Source: Favolaschia claudopus
Taxonomy: Eukaryota; Basidiomycota; Agaricomycetes; Agaricales; Mycenaceae
Assembly: GCA_037176885.1 (NCBI GenBank)
Contig: JAWWNJ010000072.1
Location: 372,001-436,000 of the forward strand
Direction: 5' to 3'
DNA: 64,000 nt
The position numbers and the translations under genes were made by a program. The notes under the pieces are model-generated. The model was not told the DNA's origin, ran no database searches, and saw only the letters and a list, made by a program, of their open reading frames with translations. Shown piece by piece: positions 41,842-52,703 of the stretch; positions within the stretch are counted from its first letter, which is position 1; each line of letters starts with the position of its first letter.

Positions 41842-43384
41842 ACAAGGGGCACTTCGAGCTCTCTTGTTCCGGACCACCACCACCCCACAAAATTCCCACG
41901 ATCGAAAAATCGCTGAGGATGCGGAGGCAACGTCCTTTGCAGCCTCCCGCGACGGGTGCTCGGCGCCCAAGGTCGCCGGAAACCTCGATATCCTCTTCAG
42001 AGGGTCATCACCCCTCGCCCATCACCAAGTCCCCTCACACCGCACGCATCATCAAGAGAGGCAGAACAGATGCCGGTCCCTTCGATGCCACTACCGCCAT
42101 GGATGCCAACCAAACACCGTCCCCCGACCCCGCCCCTATACCCGTCTTTACATCCGACGACGACGCAGTACACACTGCGAGCATGGCCGGGCTTATGCTC
42201 GACCTGATGGAAAAAGGCCTGACCTCATTGTTGGCAAATGCTAGGACCTTCAGAGAATACGCAGACGCTTGCCCGTGGCACCAATTCCGGCCTCAACAAA
42301 TGCAAAGCATTACCTCCGCGATATCGGCGGTCGACGAATTACGCGACCTTATGTTATGCCGACAATACCATGCCCCCGACCCTCGACCCGCTACGGTCAG
42401 CGACACCCCGAACCCTCCCACTTTTGCGGAAGCTGTCAAGGCTCCACCAGAACCGGCCCAAACGCGGCCCCAACAAACCTCCAAGCCGAGGCGCCAACCG
42501 GCGGCGGCCAGACATGATACTGCGAAGCCTACCCGACGTACCCCACCCTCTACGCGCCTGATTGTTGACCTCTCGGGTTGCCATCCAACCAAGAAACCCC
42601 ACCCCGCCTCGTTGTGCAGCGCTCTCAATGACGCCTTGGGCGGAAGACTCGCAGTCAGCGCTACTTCCACATCACGCAGCGGTAACTTAATCCTGCATGC
42701 CTCTGCGCCAGCATGCTCTGCGCAGGCCCTTGCAGCACACCGCTCGCTCATTTGGAGTACAATATCCCCACTGCTTGGGATCACTGACACTGCAGAGCCC
42801 CCAATGTACCCGGCTGATCCCTGGCACAAGGTGGTTTTCCATCGAGTGCCCATCATGCAGCCCGGGGTTCTCCCTTCCGATCGGGACTTCGTACGGGAAG
42901 TCGCAAAGCGCAACCAGCTTCCAGGGACTCAGTACCGCATCGGTAACGTGCGGTTCCTGCTCGAGCGGAACAAGGTTCCAAGGGAGGAGGTAAGTCAGGT
43001 AACGGTACGAGTCGACTTTATTGAGCAGGAAGACGCCCGCCGTTTTTTGCGTGACGGAATTTTTCTGTTTGGTTCTCACTGTCGGGCAACACGGTACATG
43101 CCACGATCGTCGAGCGGCAGGCGGACCTCTGGAGGCCATGGCTAGTTAGCCTCTTTTCTGTTTTCCCCCTTCATATATGGTTATGCTCTATGGTTTACGT
43201 ACCGTTTGCCACTTACGCCGTCCACCCACCCACTACCTCCCCACTCCGAGACTATACTCTACCTGCATCGGTCGAATTCCCCTAGCACATCATCCTGTAT
43301 TTATGGCCCTTGTGGCACCGCGTCTTAGTAGTTAGTGTACTTGTTGCGGTATAGAAATGCTGATACAAAAAACAAGGGGCACTT
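41842..43384 (+). mobile_element. ORF1-only LINE insertion with 13-bp target duplication
   Basis: ACAAGGGGCACTT is present at 41842-41854 and 43372-43384. Between them are a short 5' leader, one long ORF (ORF1) and a 225-bp 3' UTR ending GATACAAAAA. No endonuclease or RT region exists. The insertion lies just upstream, in element sense, of the second Copia LTR. It must have been mobilised by a partner LINE machinery in trans. Confidence 0.82.
41919..43145 (+). CDS. LINE ORF1 (gag-like RNA-binding protein), intact
   Basis: From Met at 41919 (MRRQRPLQPPATGARR) to 43145, about 408 residues. The reading frame is open further upstream into LTR sequence, which is fortuitous. The first half is Pro/Arg-rich and disordered, with MDANQTPSPDPAPIP and an acidic helix region, GLMLDLMEKGLTSLL. 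The second half, STRLIVDLSG ... WHKVVFHRVPIMQPG ... RVDFIEQEDARRFLRDGIFL FGSHCRATRY, matches the conserved C-terminal domain of Tad-like fungal LINE ORF1 proteins as I remember them. No CCHC knuckle follows before the stop. The role is RNA binding and chaperoning. The intact state implies young age. Confidence 0.8.
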   Translation: MRRQRPLQPPATGARRPRSPETSISSSEGHHPSPITKSPHTARIIKRGRTDAGPFDATTAMDANQTPSPDPAPIPVFTSDDDAVHTASMAGLMLDLMEKGLTSLLANARTFREYADACPWHQFRPQQMQSITSAISAVDELRDLMLCRQYHAPDPRPATVSDTPNPPTFAEAVKAPPEPAQTRPQQTSKPRRQPAAARHDTAKPTRRTPPSTRLIVDLSGCHPTKKPHPASLCSALNDALGGRLAVSATSTSRSGNLILHASAPACSAQALAAHRSLIWSTISPLLGITDTAEPPMYPADPWHKVVFHRVPIMQPGVLPSDRDFVREVAKRNQLPGTQYRIGNVRFLLERNKVPREEVSQVTVRVDFIEQEDARRFLRDGIFLFGSHCRATRYMPRSSSGRRTSGGHG

Positions 43385-43768
43385 GATCTCTGGATTACGG
43401 ACTCGAACTTTGCACGTGGTTCACAGCCTGGACCGCGTCATCCGAACAAGTCCGAAAGGTCCGATGAGCCTTGAAGCGCAAGCACCAGCTCAGCCTGCGA
43501 AAACTGCTCCTCGAAGGATGTCCACCTGCATAACGATGATGAGAGAGTGCCTCTGGAGCACAAGGATGGCGCGCCATCGCCATCGCGTTCAAGGCTCGAG
43601 GATGGGCTTTGTTTACAGATACCAAACAATCTCCTTATTTGGGGGGGATATCGTGAGAACGGGGTACGCGATAAGGAGATCAAGCGCCTCTTGCCAACAC
43701 ACCCCCGCGAGTGCGCCATACGAGCACGCACCCCCCGCAAACCATGCAGCGTCCAACAAACAGAATAT

Positions 43769-44605
43769 TCACCAAGCGTCATTCTCCTCCTCGCCATCCG
43801 AATCCAACCCAATAGCCAAATTAGCCGCCCCAACCTTCTTCTTCTTGATGAACTCGGACAGAGCTGCGCGGTAGGGACAGTCACGCTTGAGATGTCCAGT
43901 CTCATCGCAAACGTAGCAGCGAGTAACGGAGTCGGCGGCCATTGCTTCATCGCGATCGGACGCGGAAGACGATGTGCGAGCGGGGATAGAAGGCTTCGAG
44001 CCGTTATGGGTTTCGGCAGAAAGCAACTGAGTGATAACGTAGTCAAGGGTGAGGTCGGAGGGAGCAGTGGTGTCGAATGAAGTGATCGTAGCGCTGTAAG
44101 ACGAGGGAAGCCCACCGGTCATGGCCAAAATTTGATCCTGGTCCGTCACTTCCATTCCCGCCTCCGTCATGTTAAAGTGCTCCTTCACCTCCCCAATCCA
44201 ACTCGTCATCGACTGATTTTTCGACATCTTCATCGCCAAGAACTTCTTGCGCTGCGCGAGCGAAGCGGCAAATCCCCGAGCACGATGCACGATCTTCAAA
44301 TCCTGCCAAACGTCCAAGGGATCCTTCGAGCGCATGTGCGCCAATTGGCCAGGCTCGACACGCAAAATCATCTCTGCGCGTGCCTGCGCCATCTTCGTCT
44401 TCGACCTCCTCGCCCTCTTCATCTCAATCTCCGCATTGATAACCTCCTGCTTGCGCGGCTCTCCATCCTCATCCGCCGCATCAACACTGATCTCAACGAT
44501 GTCGAAGAACAAATCCTTCGTAGTCAAGAGAGCTTCCATCATGACGTTCCAGGTGCCGTCGTTGAGTTTGGTGATCAAAGCGCAAGAGACGGAGTCGTCA
44601 GCCAT
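43769..44605 (-). CDS. Copia-type Gag polyprotein (intact ORF)
   Basis: An uninterrupted 278-codon ORF on the minus strand starting at the Met 44605 (MADDSVSCALITKLNDG). The UBN2-type gag domain spans roughly residues 10-200, with DPLDVWQDLKIVHRARGFAA and MTGGLPSSYSATITSF. A zinc knuckle, CYVCDETGHLKRDC (C-x2-C-x4-H-x4-C), lies near residues 230-243. The protein ends in an acidic tail, DSDGEEENDAW. Gag assembles virus-like particles and packages element RNA. The stop is where Copia polyproteins normally continue into protease. The intact frame suggests recent activity or selection for supplying or using Gag in trans. Confidence 0.85.
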   Translation of the reverse strand: MADDSVSCALITKLNDGTWNVMMEALLTTKDLFFDIVEISVDAADEDGEPRKQEVINAEIEMKRARRSKTKMAQARAEMILRVEPGQLAHMRSKDPLDVWQDLKIVHRARGFAASLAQRKKFLAMKMSKNQSMTSWIGEVKEHFNMTEAGMEVTDQDQILAMTGGLPSSYSATITSFDTTAPSDLTLDYVITQLLSAETHNGSKPSIPARTSSSASDRDEAMAADSVTRCYVCDETGHLKRDCPYRAALSEFIKKKKVGAANLAIGLDSDGEEENDAW

Positions 44606-45539
44606 GATGGCAAAGGGAGTAGATGACAGTGAGGGTAGAGCGTCGAGTAGTGGGGGTAATGACTACCGCTAGCGGACGAGGGAGCCTAGCGTAGCCAACC
44701 AGAGACAATAACGACGGTATACGACGGTGAAACAGCGCCCCAGACAGTTAGCAGGCAGCTGAGTGGCGGTCCAAGGTCGGTGCTTTGCGCGTTTGTGTTG
44801 AAATAGCTGCCGCAGAACTAGCGGCCAAACGAGATAGCGGGGTGGTAGCGGGGAAATCCCTTGCAAACGCGCAAGGGGATTCAGCATTACAAACGAGAAT
44901 ATACTCTAAGTACATCGGATAGGCGGAATAATAAAAGCCGAAGAGTAATACACAATCGCGTACGTCCGCGATTGAACGGGACGAGCGCAGCAGCGGGCGG
45001 GTCAGCTGAGTCGGGGCAGTGCGAGTCGGGCACACTCGGAATTCCAACAATAGATTTATCGACTATCATAAATCTTGTAGAGTCTGACTTGGTGAGACTA
45101 CCTAAAAATGCCAAATTTATTCAAAAAATGACCAAAATGACGATCTTCATGACAAGCAGCCATTGCGGGCTCGAAACTGTAGGAATCTGACTGACGTCGT
45201 ATTTGCGAGTACTTTCGACCTATGAGGGCCGTTTTTCGGTGGGGTGTACTTAGCACGAAATAAATCCCTTAAAAAATTCATCACACTCGAATTACTACAT
45301 ATGGTAATGGGGTAAGTTGCGCAGAAAAAAATTATTTCACTCGTATTCCTTGTCTAGCACTTTGTTTGCGTCAAAAGACGTGTTGCAGTATTTTCTGCGG
45401 CCACTGTACATACGGTGGCTGACAGGATTTCAGAGATTAGAAAATCCATTCAAACTCATTCAACTCTGGGCTAAAGTGAAAGAAATTTGACCAGTAATCT
45501 CACTTAGCTACAGGGCATCTTCTGATACCAAAATAGCGG

Positions 45540-45650
45540 GTTTGTGCAAAGCGACCTAGGAGTGCCCCAGGGCAATACTCCTATAGGTCGCTTAGAGCTC
45601 CGACCTGGTATCTGTTGTTGCGGAGATCTGAGCGATGGAAAAGCGACTAT
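45540..45650. mobile_element. Partial copy of the AGCGACC foldback
   Basis: GCGGGTTTGTGCAAAGCGAC ... TAGGTCGCTTAGAG ... GATCTGAGCGATGGAAAAGC parallels 20680-20850. It directly abuts the half MITE that follows. Confidence 0.6.
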
Positions 45651-45654
45651 GACA

Positions 45655-45871
45655 CTTTTTTGCTGAGGATACATTGAGCTTTTCCAGATATGGAAATAAT
45701 CAGAAACTGTCCTGTTATTGATGCATTGTCAGGGCATAATATATTGCTGAGTGCTCTAAGAGGTACAGAAGTATCACATACCCATATCTGCATTTTATTT
45801 GAGGTCATTCGGTGAAGTATACAGCCAGACTTTCACCAAAAAGCCACGGCAATTTCTATTTGCCACCACTG
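45655..45871. mobile_element. Right half of the palindromic CAGTGGTGGCAAATAG MITE
   Basis: Matches the right arm of 28125-28811: GCTTTTCCAGATATGG ... GATGCATTGTCAGGGCATAA ... GGTCATTCGGTGAAGTATAC ... ATTTGCCACCACTG followed by TA at 45872-45873. The left arm is missing. Confidence 0.85.
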
Positions 45872-45879
45872 TACGTTGA

Positions 45880-47860
45880 CCATTGACAGGAGTCCGCACA
45901 AATTCGAGAGTGCCTCGGTTCGCAGTAGATTGACTGTGAATAATGCAGAGAATATAACCAAATCCCTGTTTGAGGCGCATGTAGGATAATTATGGTGCGA
46001 TATGTTAGTTGTTTGGACTCAGGGGAACCCTGAGCAGCTTTTTGTCTGAGCTTTAACATGGAATATTGGCAAAAAAAAGGTGCATGTAAAGATCTTAAGT
46101 AGCCAGAATTGTTGAAATTGTGGTTTTGGTTTGAAATGAAACTGTTGGAAGGTACACGAATGTCGCATAATACTAGTTCAGCATCGTATCTTGTGGTTAC
46201 AGACAGTGTGGAAGCAGCTGCCCTTCAAAATATGACTTTCAGCTGTGGAAATGTTGCAGCACGCGAATCTGTTTATGTTTGTTGTGTGCACTCGGACAAA
46301 ACTTGCCTAGACTTTGGATCTTTCTGGTCCAATTCCTTTTCTGTGGAACTACTCTATACATATCTACTACCCAAGAGTATCAAACTCATAACTATGTGCC
46401 AAATAATAAATTCATCATCCAATGCTGCGCTTTTGTCGAATTACGCAAAATCACAAGTGACAAAGTTATTTTCAGTCTACGGGGTGTACTGAATTTTCCT
46501 GGCTGAGATGACCAGTGCATGGAATGTCAGTGGATGCCAAAGATTATGTTACCTTGCTTGACAAGGTCTCTCCAACCTCATAATTAGCTAAGCAGCACAT
46601 CGGATGTAACCCATTGATGCCCGGTTCTCCCCGATGCACAGCTTTCCAAATCGTCCGAAATCACGATCTAAGTATCGTGCACTAGATCCGAAAACAATAT
46701 CTCCGCCAGAAAGCCAACAGAAAGCCAGCAAGCGCGCCTCTCAGAGTCCTAGAAAGCCTGTTGCAAATGTCCCCATCAAAGCACTGGAGGCTTATCCCGC
46801 AGCTGCCTGAGGTGTCCTACTCGAAGCAAGAGAAAATCCGGGCAACGTCGAGTCCTCAGCTGATCAGTTGGCGATGCCGCCATCTAGATCCTCTTCAAGA
46901 GGCTCCGGGAAGCTTCAGCAAATCTTGAACGTCGACGTCCCGAATCCTGCAGGCCTTGATATTTAAAGTGCTCAGGTGTTACGGCTCTGCCAGTATCTAT
47001 CTCGCTCGCTCGCTCCCGACTCCCAGCTCTTACATTTCCATGACTTCCAGTCAACGTCCACAGTTTCTACTCATCCAATTCAATATCCTATAATGTCAGA
47101 TGTTCGCTACAACTGGCTGCGACTAGGCCGGCCGGTGCCCATTATGGCCTCTTCGAAATATAGTCAATCCAACAAATTCCTTTGATTCAATCTCTACATG
47201 ACATGATTTCTCAGCTGTCAAGGTCCAATGTTCAACCAGAAAACTGGACAATGCCGACCAGCGATATTTGACTTTTCACTGTCGAGGATGGTGTCTTTAC
47301 CTTCCGTTCCATTTATTCATATGTTTGTTGGAGGCGACTGTTGTCTCCAGGATACTCTGACATTTGGTTGTATTGTACATGTGTACACGCATGATCCCTC
47401 TTCCCAAGTTAATAATGAGACTGACAGCACGACGACTGGACGATGATCACCGCGACGCGCCTCGTTTCTCGACGACCTCCTATACCAATCATAGTTCGCA
47501 CTCCGATATGTCCTCGCGGACTCTGTTAGGCTTTTCTTTTCAGTGTCATTGTCTCTCCCGGACTCTAATCTTCAGTAGCTCCTCTTCAATGGCATCCCTT
47601 CAGCATCCATTCCACACATAAACGCACATTCAGCCCCTGGAATTCCAATCAATACACAGAATCATCGACTCGAACTACCTCACTCACACTTTTACTTTGA
47701 GGCCAGTTCGTTGTCTTAACTCGCTTTTGTCTTCGTTGCCTGTGACCTATGTCTTCTGTCGACTCCAGCTAAAGACAGGTCATCGCTTTCGTCGTTCTCT
47801 GTATGCAGACTCGCTCACCTCACCGCTCAGTTGCCAGTTCCATTATTTTGCCTCATTGAA
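45880..47860. other. No confident gene
   Basis: An open frame at 46109-46492 (plus) is low in complexity and has no family I know. Around 46690-46920 short coding-like pieces (RKPTESQQA, PRKPVANVPIKALEAYPAAA) may be exons of a lost gene. Nothing is strong enough to call. Confidence 0.35.
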
Positions 47861-47864
47861 AATT

Positions 47865-48457
47865 GTCGCAAAAATCGAAAGTTAGAGATAAGAGATTATA
47901 ACCACTTACAGCCGATATAACCGGTTATAACAAGGCTATAGTGAGGTTAAAACCTAGCTGATAACAGCTTATACCTCAGGCGCATCCTAATGGCTCTGGA
48001 TCCATTCTGCAATCCAGACCACCTACCTCCCTATGCAACCTCATCGTATTTACGAACAAAAGATTTGATTTTGAGCCGTGCGTGGTTGGTGCGTGGAGCC
48101 TCAAGGCAATGACATCATGTATAGTAACGGCATATATGGCGCAGACTAACGTTTGTTCCAATGGCTCCTTGGTGGAGCGGTAATGGTGTGTGATTTCACT
48201 GCGCATGAGATGATCGGGAGTTCAAATCCCGCCGCCTCACACCGGTTCACGCCCCCCGCGGTAGCGTGAGTGTCGGGATGCGGCGGGGTTGAGGGAAAAG
48301 AATTTTTTCAATGCTCTCGCATTCACCGTTATAACTGACTATAATGCTATAAGGCTGTAAGTCCTTATAATGCTATCTTAGCTTTATACCCCACCGCCCA
48401 GATTATAGACTTATAACCGGTTATAACCTGATATAACCCCATTTCGATTTTTGCGAC
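47865..48457. mobile_element. 593-bp TIR element with TTATAACCGG repeats
   Basis: Termini GTCGCAAAAATCGAAA and its inverse (16 bp). Both arms are filled with TTATAACCGGTTATAA, GATATAACC and CTATAA words. A SINE-like unit sits in the centre. Target duplication not resolved. Confidence 0.75.
48155..48312 (+). ncRNA. tRNA-derived (pol III) SINE-like unit
   Basis: An A-box-like TGGTGGAGCGGTAATGG, an anticodon-arm-like TTTCA-CTGCGCA-TGAGA, and a B-box in a perfect T-stem, CGGGA-GTTCAAA-TCCCG, are spaced as in a tRNA. The acceptor arms do not pair. Downstream is about 60 bp of GC-rich sequence and TTTTTT near 48303-48308, a possible pol III terminator. It lies inside the TTATAACCGG element. Confidence 0.45.
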
Positions 48458-49317
48458 CTTAAAGCTCTCGTTCCGGATCTTACGCGCTGTTCTTGCTCTG
48501 CGCAGTGGAACTGGTAGCTTTGATTTGCTTTAGGAACTCCTCACATCTCTACGACTTTGCTACGGCCCGTCTCATTTGAACACAAGGCCTTAGCGAGAAA
48601 TCTTCTATCGTAGTAATCTCTCGCTCACACCACCATTTATTCGTTTTACAGTTTACTACCCTAATTAAAAGTTGCTAGATTGTTGCTAGAGCTTTACACG
48701 TCGGCTTCGGACTCAGTTGATGAAAAACGCTGGAGAGTTCGTCATCTCTTGGGTGCAGAACATATCCTTTGAGCAAGCAAGGTGCCTTCCGACGTAGTCG
48801 GAGCTTCCTATTCATAAAAGATTCACCACAAAAAACTACAAATTTGGCCCAAACCGATCAAATTTCCGGTTACTTTCGGTGATGACGAGTAGAAATGTCT
48901 TGCCCGCGACCAGCTAGTACAGTTGGCAGTTGGTCCAACTGGTGGGATAAACAGGGGATGGTCATATGCTATTGCATATGGCACAAGCAGAACCTATTTT
49001 CGCAGTTTGTCGTCATCCTCAATCATTTCTTGGAGCACCACCGTTACCGTGACAGTTGCCTCCATACAGGCAGGTACAGTATACTTAGGGTACAATGCCG
49101 GACACGCAAAGTCGACAATGTTGATGGGAATTTTTGGGGATAATTCGCCGACCCCGGAAAAGCTCAAAAAACCACCTCCGAAGTTTTTCCCACGACATTT
49201 TGGCTGTGGCCAATTTTTTGGGGACGGTAGGGTTACCGACGGGCCCGATCGGCGCCTAAAACGTCTGTAGGTTGCCAGTGATAACAGAATTAATATTCCC
49301 GAAATAAACATACCAGC

Positions 49318-49560
49318 ACTGAAGCTCTCTTCTATGGGGTTGAAGTCCGGAGAGTAGGGTGGGAGGAAAAGGAGAATACAACCTGTTTGATCATGAGTAA
49401 TAAAAGTTCAAAGACAACAGAATTCAAAGACAACAGTGTACAAAACCTTTCGCTTCCACCATCTCCCGAAGATACGTGCTTTTATGAACTGCACAGTTGT
49501 CGAGTATAAGTACACTCCGATCATTGGGATAGGGGTTCATTTTGGGGAGCTGAACTACAT
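49318..49560 (-). pseudogene. Tc1/mariner-IS630 type (DDE_3) transposase C-terminal relic
   Basis: Minus strand reads MNPYPNDRSVLILDNCAVHK STYLREMVEAK, then after a disruption LFLPPYSPDFNPIEESFS. LDNCAVHKS holds the second catalytic Asp, and SPDFNPIEE is the signature block carrying the last acidic residue. The N-terminal half and first Asp are not recognisable, and frames are broken. It is a plausible relic of the enzyme that moved the TA-flanked MITEs of this window. Confidence 0.8.
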
Positions 49561-49924
49561 GAGGACCATTGAAGGTGAAAGAGAGATAGCTACACACAAT
49601 AGGGGGGTTGTGCGGTTCCTTTTTTGGCAGGGAACGGCATCAGAAGTTAAACTCGATACTACATTATGCCGTCATCACCATTCGACTTCGAAACAGTGTA
49701 GAACGTCTATATGGATGTGTAGCAACCTATCTTGTGCTTTGCAAGGCAGCTGAACAAGTTTTTGTGTTTTCACCTCCGAAAAAGTGAAACAAACCCTAAT
49801 GATGGTTGATGCCATCATCAAATTGCCATATCGGTTAGGGTTAAGATCACGTGCTTCTCGGACTTTGCCGTGCCAGCCTTGGGCGGATCACCCAGGTAAG
49901 TCGGCTACCACTTTTTCTTGGTTT

Positions 49925-50155
49925 CTGCATGACAACTGAACACATCTGCCCTCAATCCATCCAAAATCAGAGCCAAAATGATGATTTTACTTTTTTCAGA
50001 CCCGAAAAAAGTGAAACACCGTGGGAAAAAGTGAGTTCTCGACGCCAAACGCATTTTTTTGGTCGGTTTCCTTCCTCAGAAAATCCCAAATAAATTACAA
50101 AAATTTTCTTCCGCCCGAAAAAGCAGTGTTGGAGAAGTGGCGCTTGGCACTGTAT
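49925..50155 (-). repeat. Repeat with TACAGTGCCA end, copy 2 (inverse)
   Basis: Inverse relative of 36513-36740, ending GCGCTTGGCACTGTATG at about 50138-50154. Shared blocks include GGTTTCCTTCCTC and CCGTGGGAAAAA. Confidence 0.5.
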
Positions 50156-50374
50156 GCTCAACTCGCTCGAGATGAGTGTTTATTTATTTTACAGACGGGC
50201 GAGCATAGAGAGTACGCTTGATACTACATAGAGGAGCGCATTGAACACAACACACTGAAGTGAAGGAGAACAACTTGAAGTACACGCACTCGAGCGTGAT
50301 CCTCGGCAACCAAAATCATCGCTCAAAGTCTCCTTTGGTGAAAACAGCAGCACCAACGGCCTTTATCCTTTTCC

Positions 50375-51400
50375 TCAAACCCACTTGAGCTCATCCACCA
50401 CCAGCTGCGCATTAACCTGCTGCACCCTCTGCATCTCTGATGGCTGCGTCTTCCGCACATCCACACTCTCCGTCATTTTTGAGGGGTCAAACATCATGCA
50501 GCGTAAGACTTGGGGAGGTGGGCCGGAGTGGACAGCAGGGCTGGGAAGAGTGCGTTTGTTGTCGAGATAGTTGGCGCGATCCAGGGTTGGAATCATCAGT
50601 ACGGTCGAAATTATCGATACCGTCAAGGGTTTCGTTTCCAGCCGGAATGGGAGGGTGTAGCTGATTGGATGGCGTTGGGAGGGAGTGGACGTCAGGATGG
50701 GAGAGCTATGCGCGAGGTGCACCTCCGCATAGGTCAAAGTTTGACGACCTGGGGCGGGCACACCGACGACGAGTTAATCGATAGGAACCTTGAGCATGAG
50801 GTCGTCGTTGATTCCCGGGAAGGAGACAGTGATTGGTGGTGTGTACTGTTTGTATGTAAAGCGTCAGAGGAAAATAGATGAATAACGCAACGCACGCCCC
50901 GGCCAACTCAAGTCTCCGTGCTCGCCATCGTTGGAACGACAGCACCATTGACGACGTTAAGTGCACAGTGTGTCTTTAAACGCCCTCAGATTTCTTTGTG
51001 CAGCGCATGCGCGTCGAAGACCGCATACTCCAATGTTGCGGCGCAGTTGGGAGAGGTCGGAGGAGTGGAGTGGAGGGCGTGGCGGGACAAAAAAGAGCGG
51101 TTTGTCGTGTTTGTCGAAGAGTTCACCGGTGCGGTCAAGGGGGTTGGTTTCCGTGGTGCTGGTGAGGGTGTAGGGGATCGAGGTGGCGCCGGGGAGGGAG
51201 CGTTGCACGGACTTGTGAGTAGTTGCTCCAGATCCTTGCCTATTTTGATATCCTGGATGGCATGATTTCGCTCGCGTAGATTTGGCGCCATTGTAGAGCA
51301 TGCCGACAAATCCACGTAGGTGTCGCTCGGAATCGCGGCCGCGTCTGGAGTGCGTGGTCATGAGTGTCGAAAAGGTCGCGTTCAATCGAAACGAAGGTGT
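50375..51400 (-). other. Unidentified coding-like minus-strand region
   Basis: Two frames look coding by composition: 51385-50957 (TNPLDRTGELFDKHDKPLFF VPPRPPLHSSDL) and 50761-50375 (PPPQVLRCMMFDPSKMTESV, EMQRVQQVNAQLVVDELKWV). They could be two exons of one gene, with the gap as an intron or damage. I do not recognise the family and cannot support a splice model. Confidence 0.35.
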
Positions 51401-51939
51401 CGTGGACCGGTGCCGGTGAGAAGACAGCGGCAGCAGTTCTGATATGACAGCGGGTATGAGTGCGGGGTATGGGGCAGGGACACACAGGACAGACGCGGGA
51501 GAGGGAGGAGGACAATTGACGACGTGCCAAATCGAGGTTGATCACATCGGGGCAAAGGCCGCCACAGCCCCGAACCGAACACCTTGCGCTTGAAGACTTG
51601 TCAAGAGACTTGTCCAATCTTTCAGAATTATGAGCCTCCAGCTTCAATATCTTATGTTATCTAGCCTATACTCGTCTTTCAAAATGGTTGTTTTGCGCAC
51701 ACAACTTGTCTTATTGAATGTGTGTTATGCGTTGATTTATGCGACGCCTGGAACGTCATACAGGGATATGTACCAGAGGCGGCGGTGGAGATGTAGTGAT
51801 TACTGTAGCACTTTGTATGGGTGAAACAGACCCTAGAGCGTGACTGGAAACGCTACGCATGGAAACCAGAAACGGCCTCAGCGTTATGCGTGACATCATA
51901 GAATTTTGGAAACGGGCGGGCAAACACCGATAAAATCTA

Positions 51940-52613
51940 CAGTCGTCACTGTCATAACCCATACCTGTACTTCCCCATAACCCATAATCTTGGAGGCAAA
52001 TTTTCCTCGGTTTACAGTGTAAAAGTGCCCAAATTACTGTAGCCTTGTGTATGGGTGAAACGGACTTTCGAGCGTGACCTGAAACGCAAGGCGTGAAACC
52101 AGAAACGACCTGGTAGTTACGCGTGACACCTCAAAAACTTTGAAACGGCTGCAAGAAACAGCTTCAAAATAGTGGCTAGAAACGACAGTTCTCGAGGTAA
52201 ATATTGATTTCGAGCTTACAATGACTGCCAGGACCTTCTTATCTGGGTAAAAATTAACTTGAAGCTAGGATTCAAAAGCAAATTTGTCAGTCCCGACCGT
52301 CCCACTGTCAAATACAGGCTAGAAATTCAGCCAGGAGCATTGCTTTGGAATCCAGAAGAAAATTCGAACAGCAAAAAATAAATTCAGCAGCAAAATTGGA
52401 TTTTTTGTCATTTCTGTGTCACGCACCTTTCAGTGAAACCAGCCCTGCGTTTCGCGTAACGGTTGAAACGAAACGGAGTCTGCGTGACGCGTTACGTTTC
52501 ACCCATACACAAGGCTACATTACGTGATATTTACCTGCGATAACCCATAAAACCCTCATAACCCATACTTTTTTTGCCCCACCGAGGGGTATGGGTTAAG
52601 GCAGTGACGACTG
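51940..52613. mobile_element. Element Y nested in X1, itself containing X2
   Basis: Termini CAGTCGTCACTGTCATAACC and the inverse of CAGTCGTCACTGCCTTAACC, flanked by TA (51938-51939, 52614-52615). CATAACCCATA repeats lie near both ends. A single end of the same family is at 12583. Confidence 0.82.
52035..52522. mobile_element. Element X2 nested in Y, same family as X1
   Basis: Ends TACTGTAGCCTTGTGTATGG and inverse of TAATGTAGCCTTGTGTATGG, continuing GTGAAACG. 488 bp. Same family as the outer X1, so that family inserted at least twice, before and after element Y arrived. Confidence 0.82.
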
Positions 52614-52703
52614 TATTTCCAAACGTTGAACGGATTCTGGGCAATTTTTAGCCCTCGTTTATGCTTTCTTTGTATCCATAGCCCTTTGTGATTAGTCATG
52701 GAC

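Larger units (their letters stand above)
41699..45049 (-). mobile_element. Gag-only Copia-type LTR retrotransposon (TR-GAG-like)
   Basis: Minus strand. The 5' LTR starts at 45049 (TGTTGGAATTCCGAG) and a second LTR copy starts at 41840. The two share 140 identical bp (44910-45049 and 41701-41840). Between them lie one gag ORF and about 0.4 kb of non-coding sequence; no protease, integrase or RT is present. Without the later LINE the internal part is under 3 kb. The second LTR is cut by a hAT at 41698. This is the architecture of non-autonomous gag-bearing elements. Confidence 0.75.

Noticed and set aside
41763..41918. N-terminal 52 codons of the 460-codon ORF over the LINE
   Set aside because: They are encoded by Copia LTR sequence that recurs at 44.9-45.05 kb; the LINE begins after the 13-bp duplication, so Met at 41919 is the sensible start.
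46109..46492. 127-codon plus-strand ORF
   Set aside because: No recognisable motif, composition typical of AT-rich non-coding DNA, no splice context; left unannotated as a gene.
48155..48245. Functional tRNA gene
   Set aside because: T-arm and anticodon-like arm fold, but the acceptor stem does not pair and the apparent anticodon would be GCG, which is not expected in eukaryotes; kept as SINE-like.
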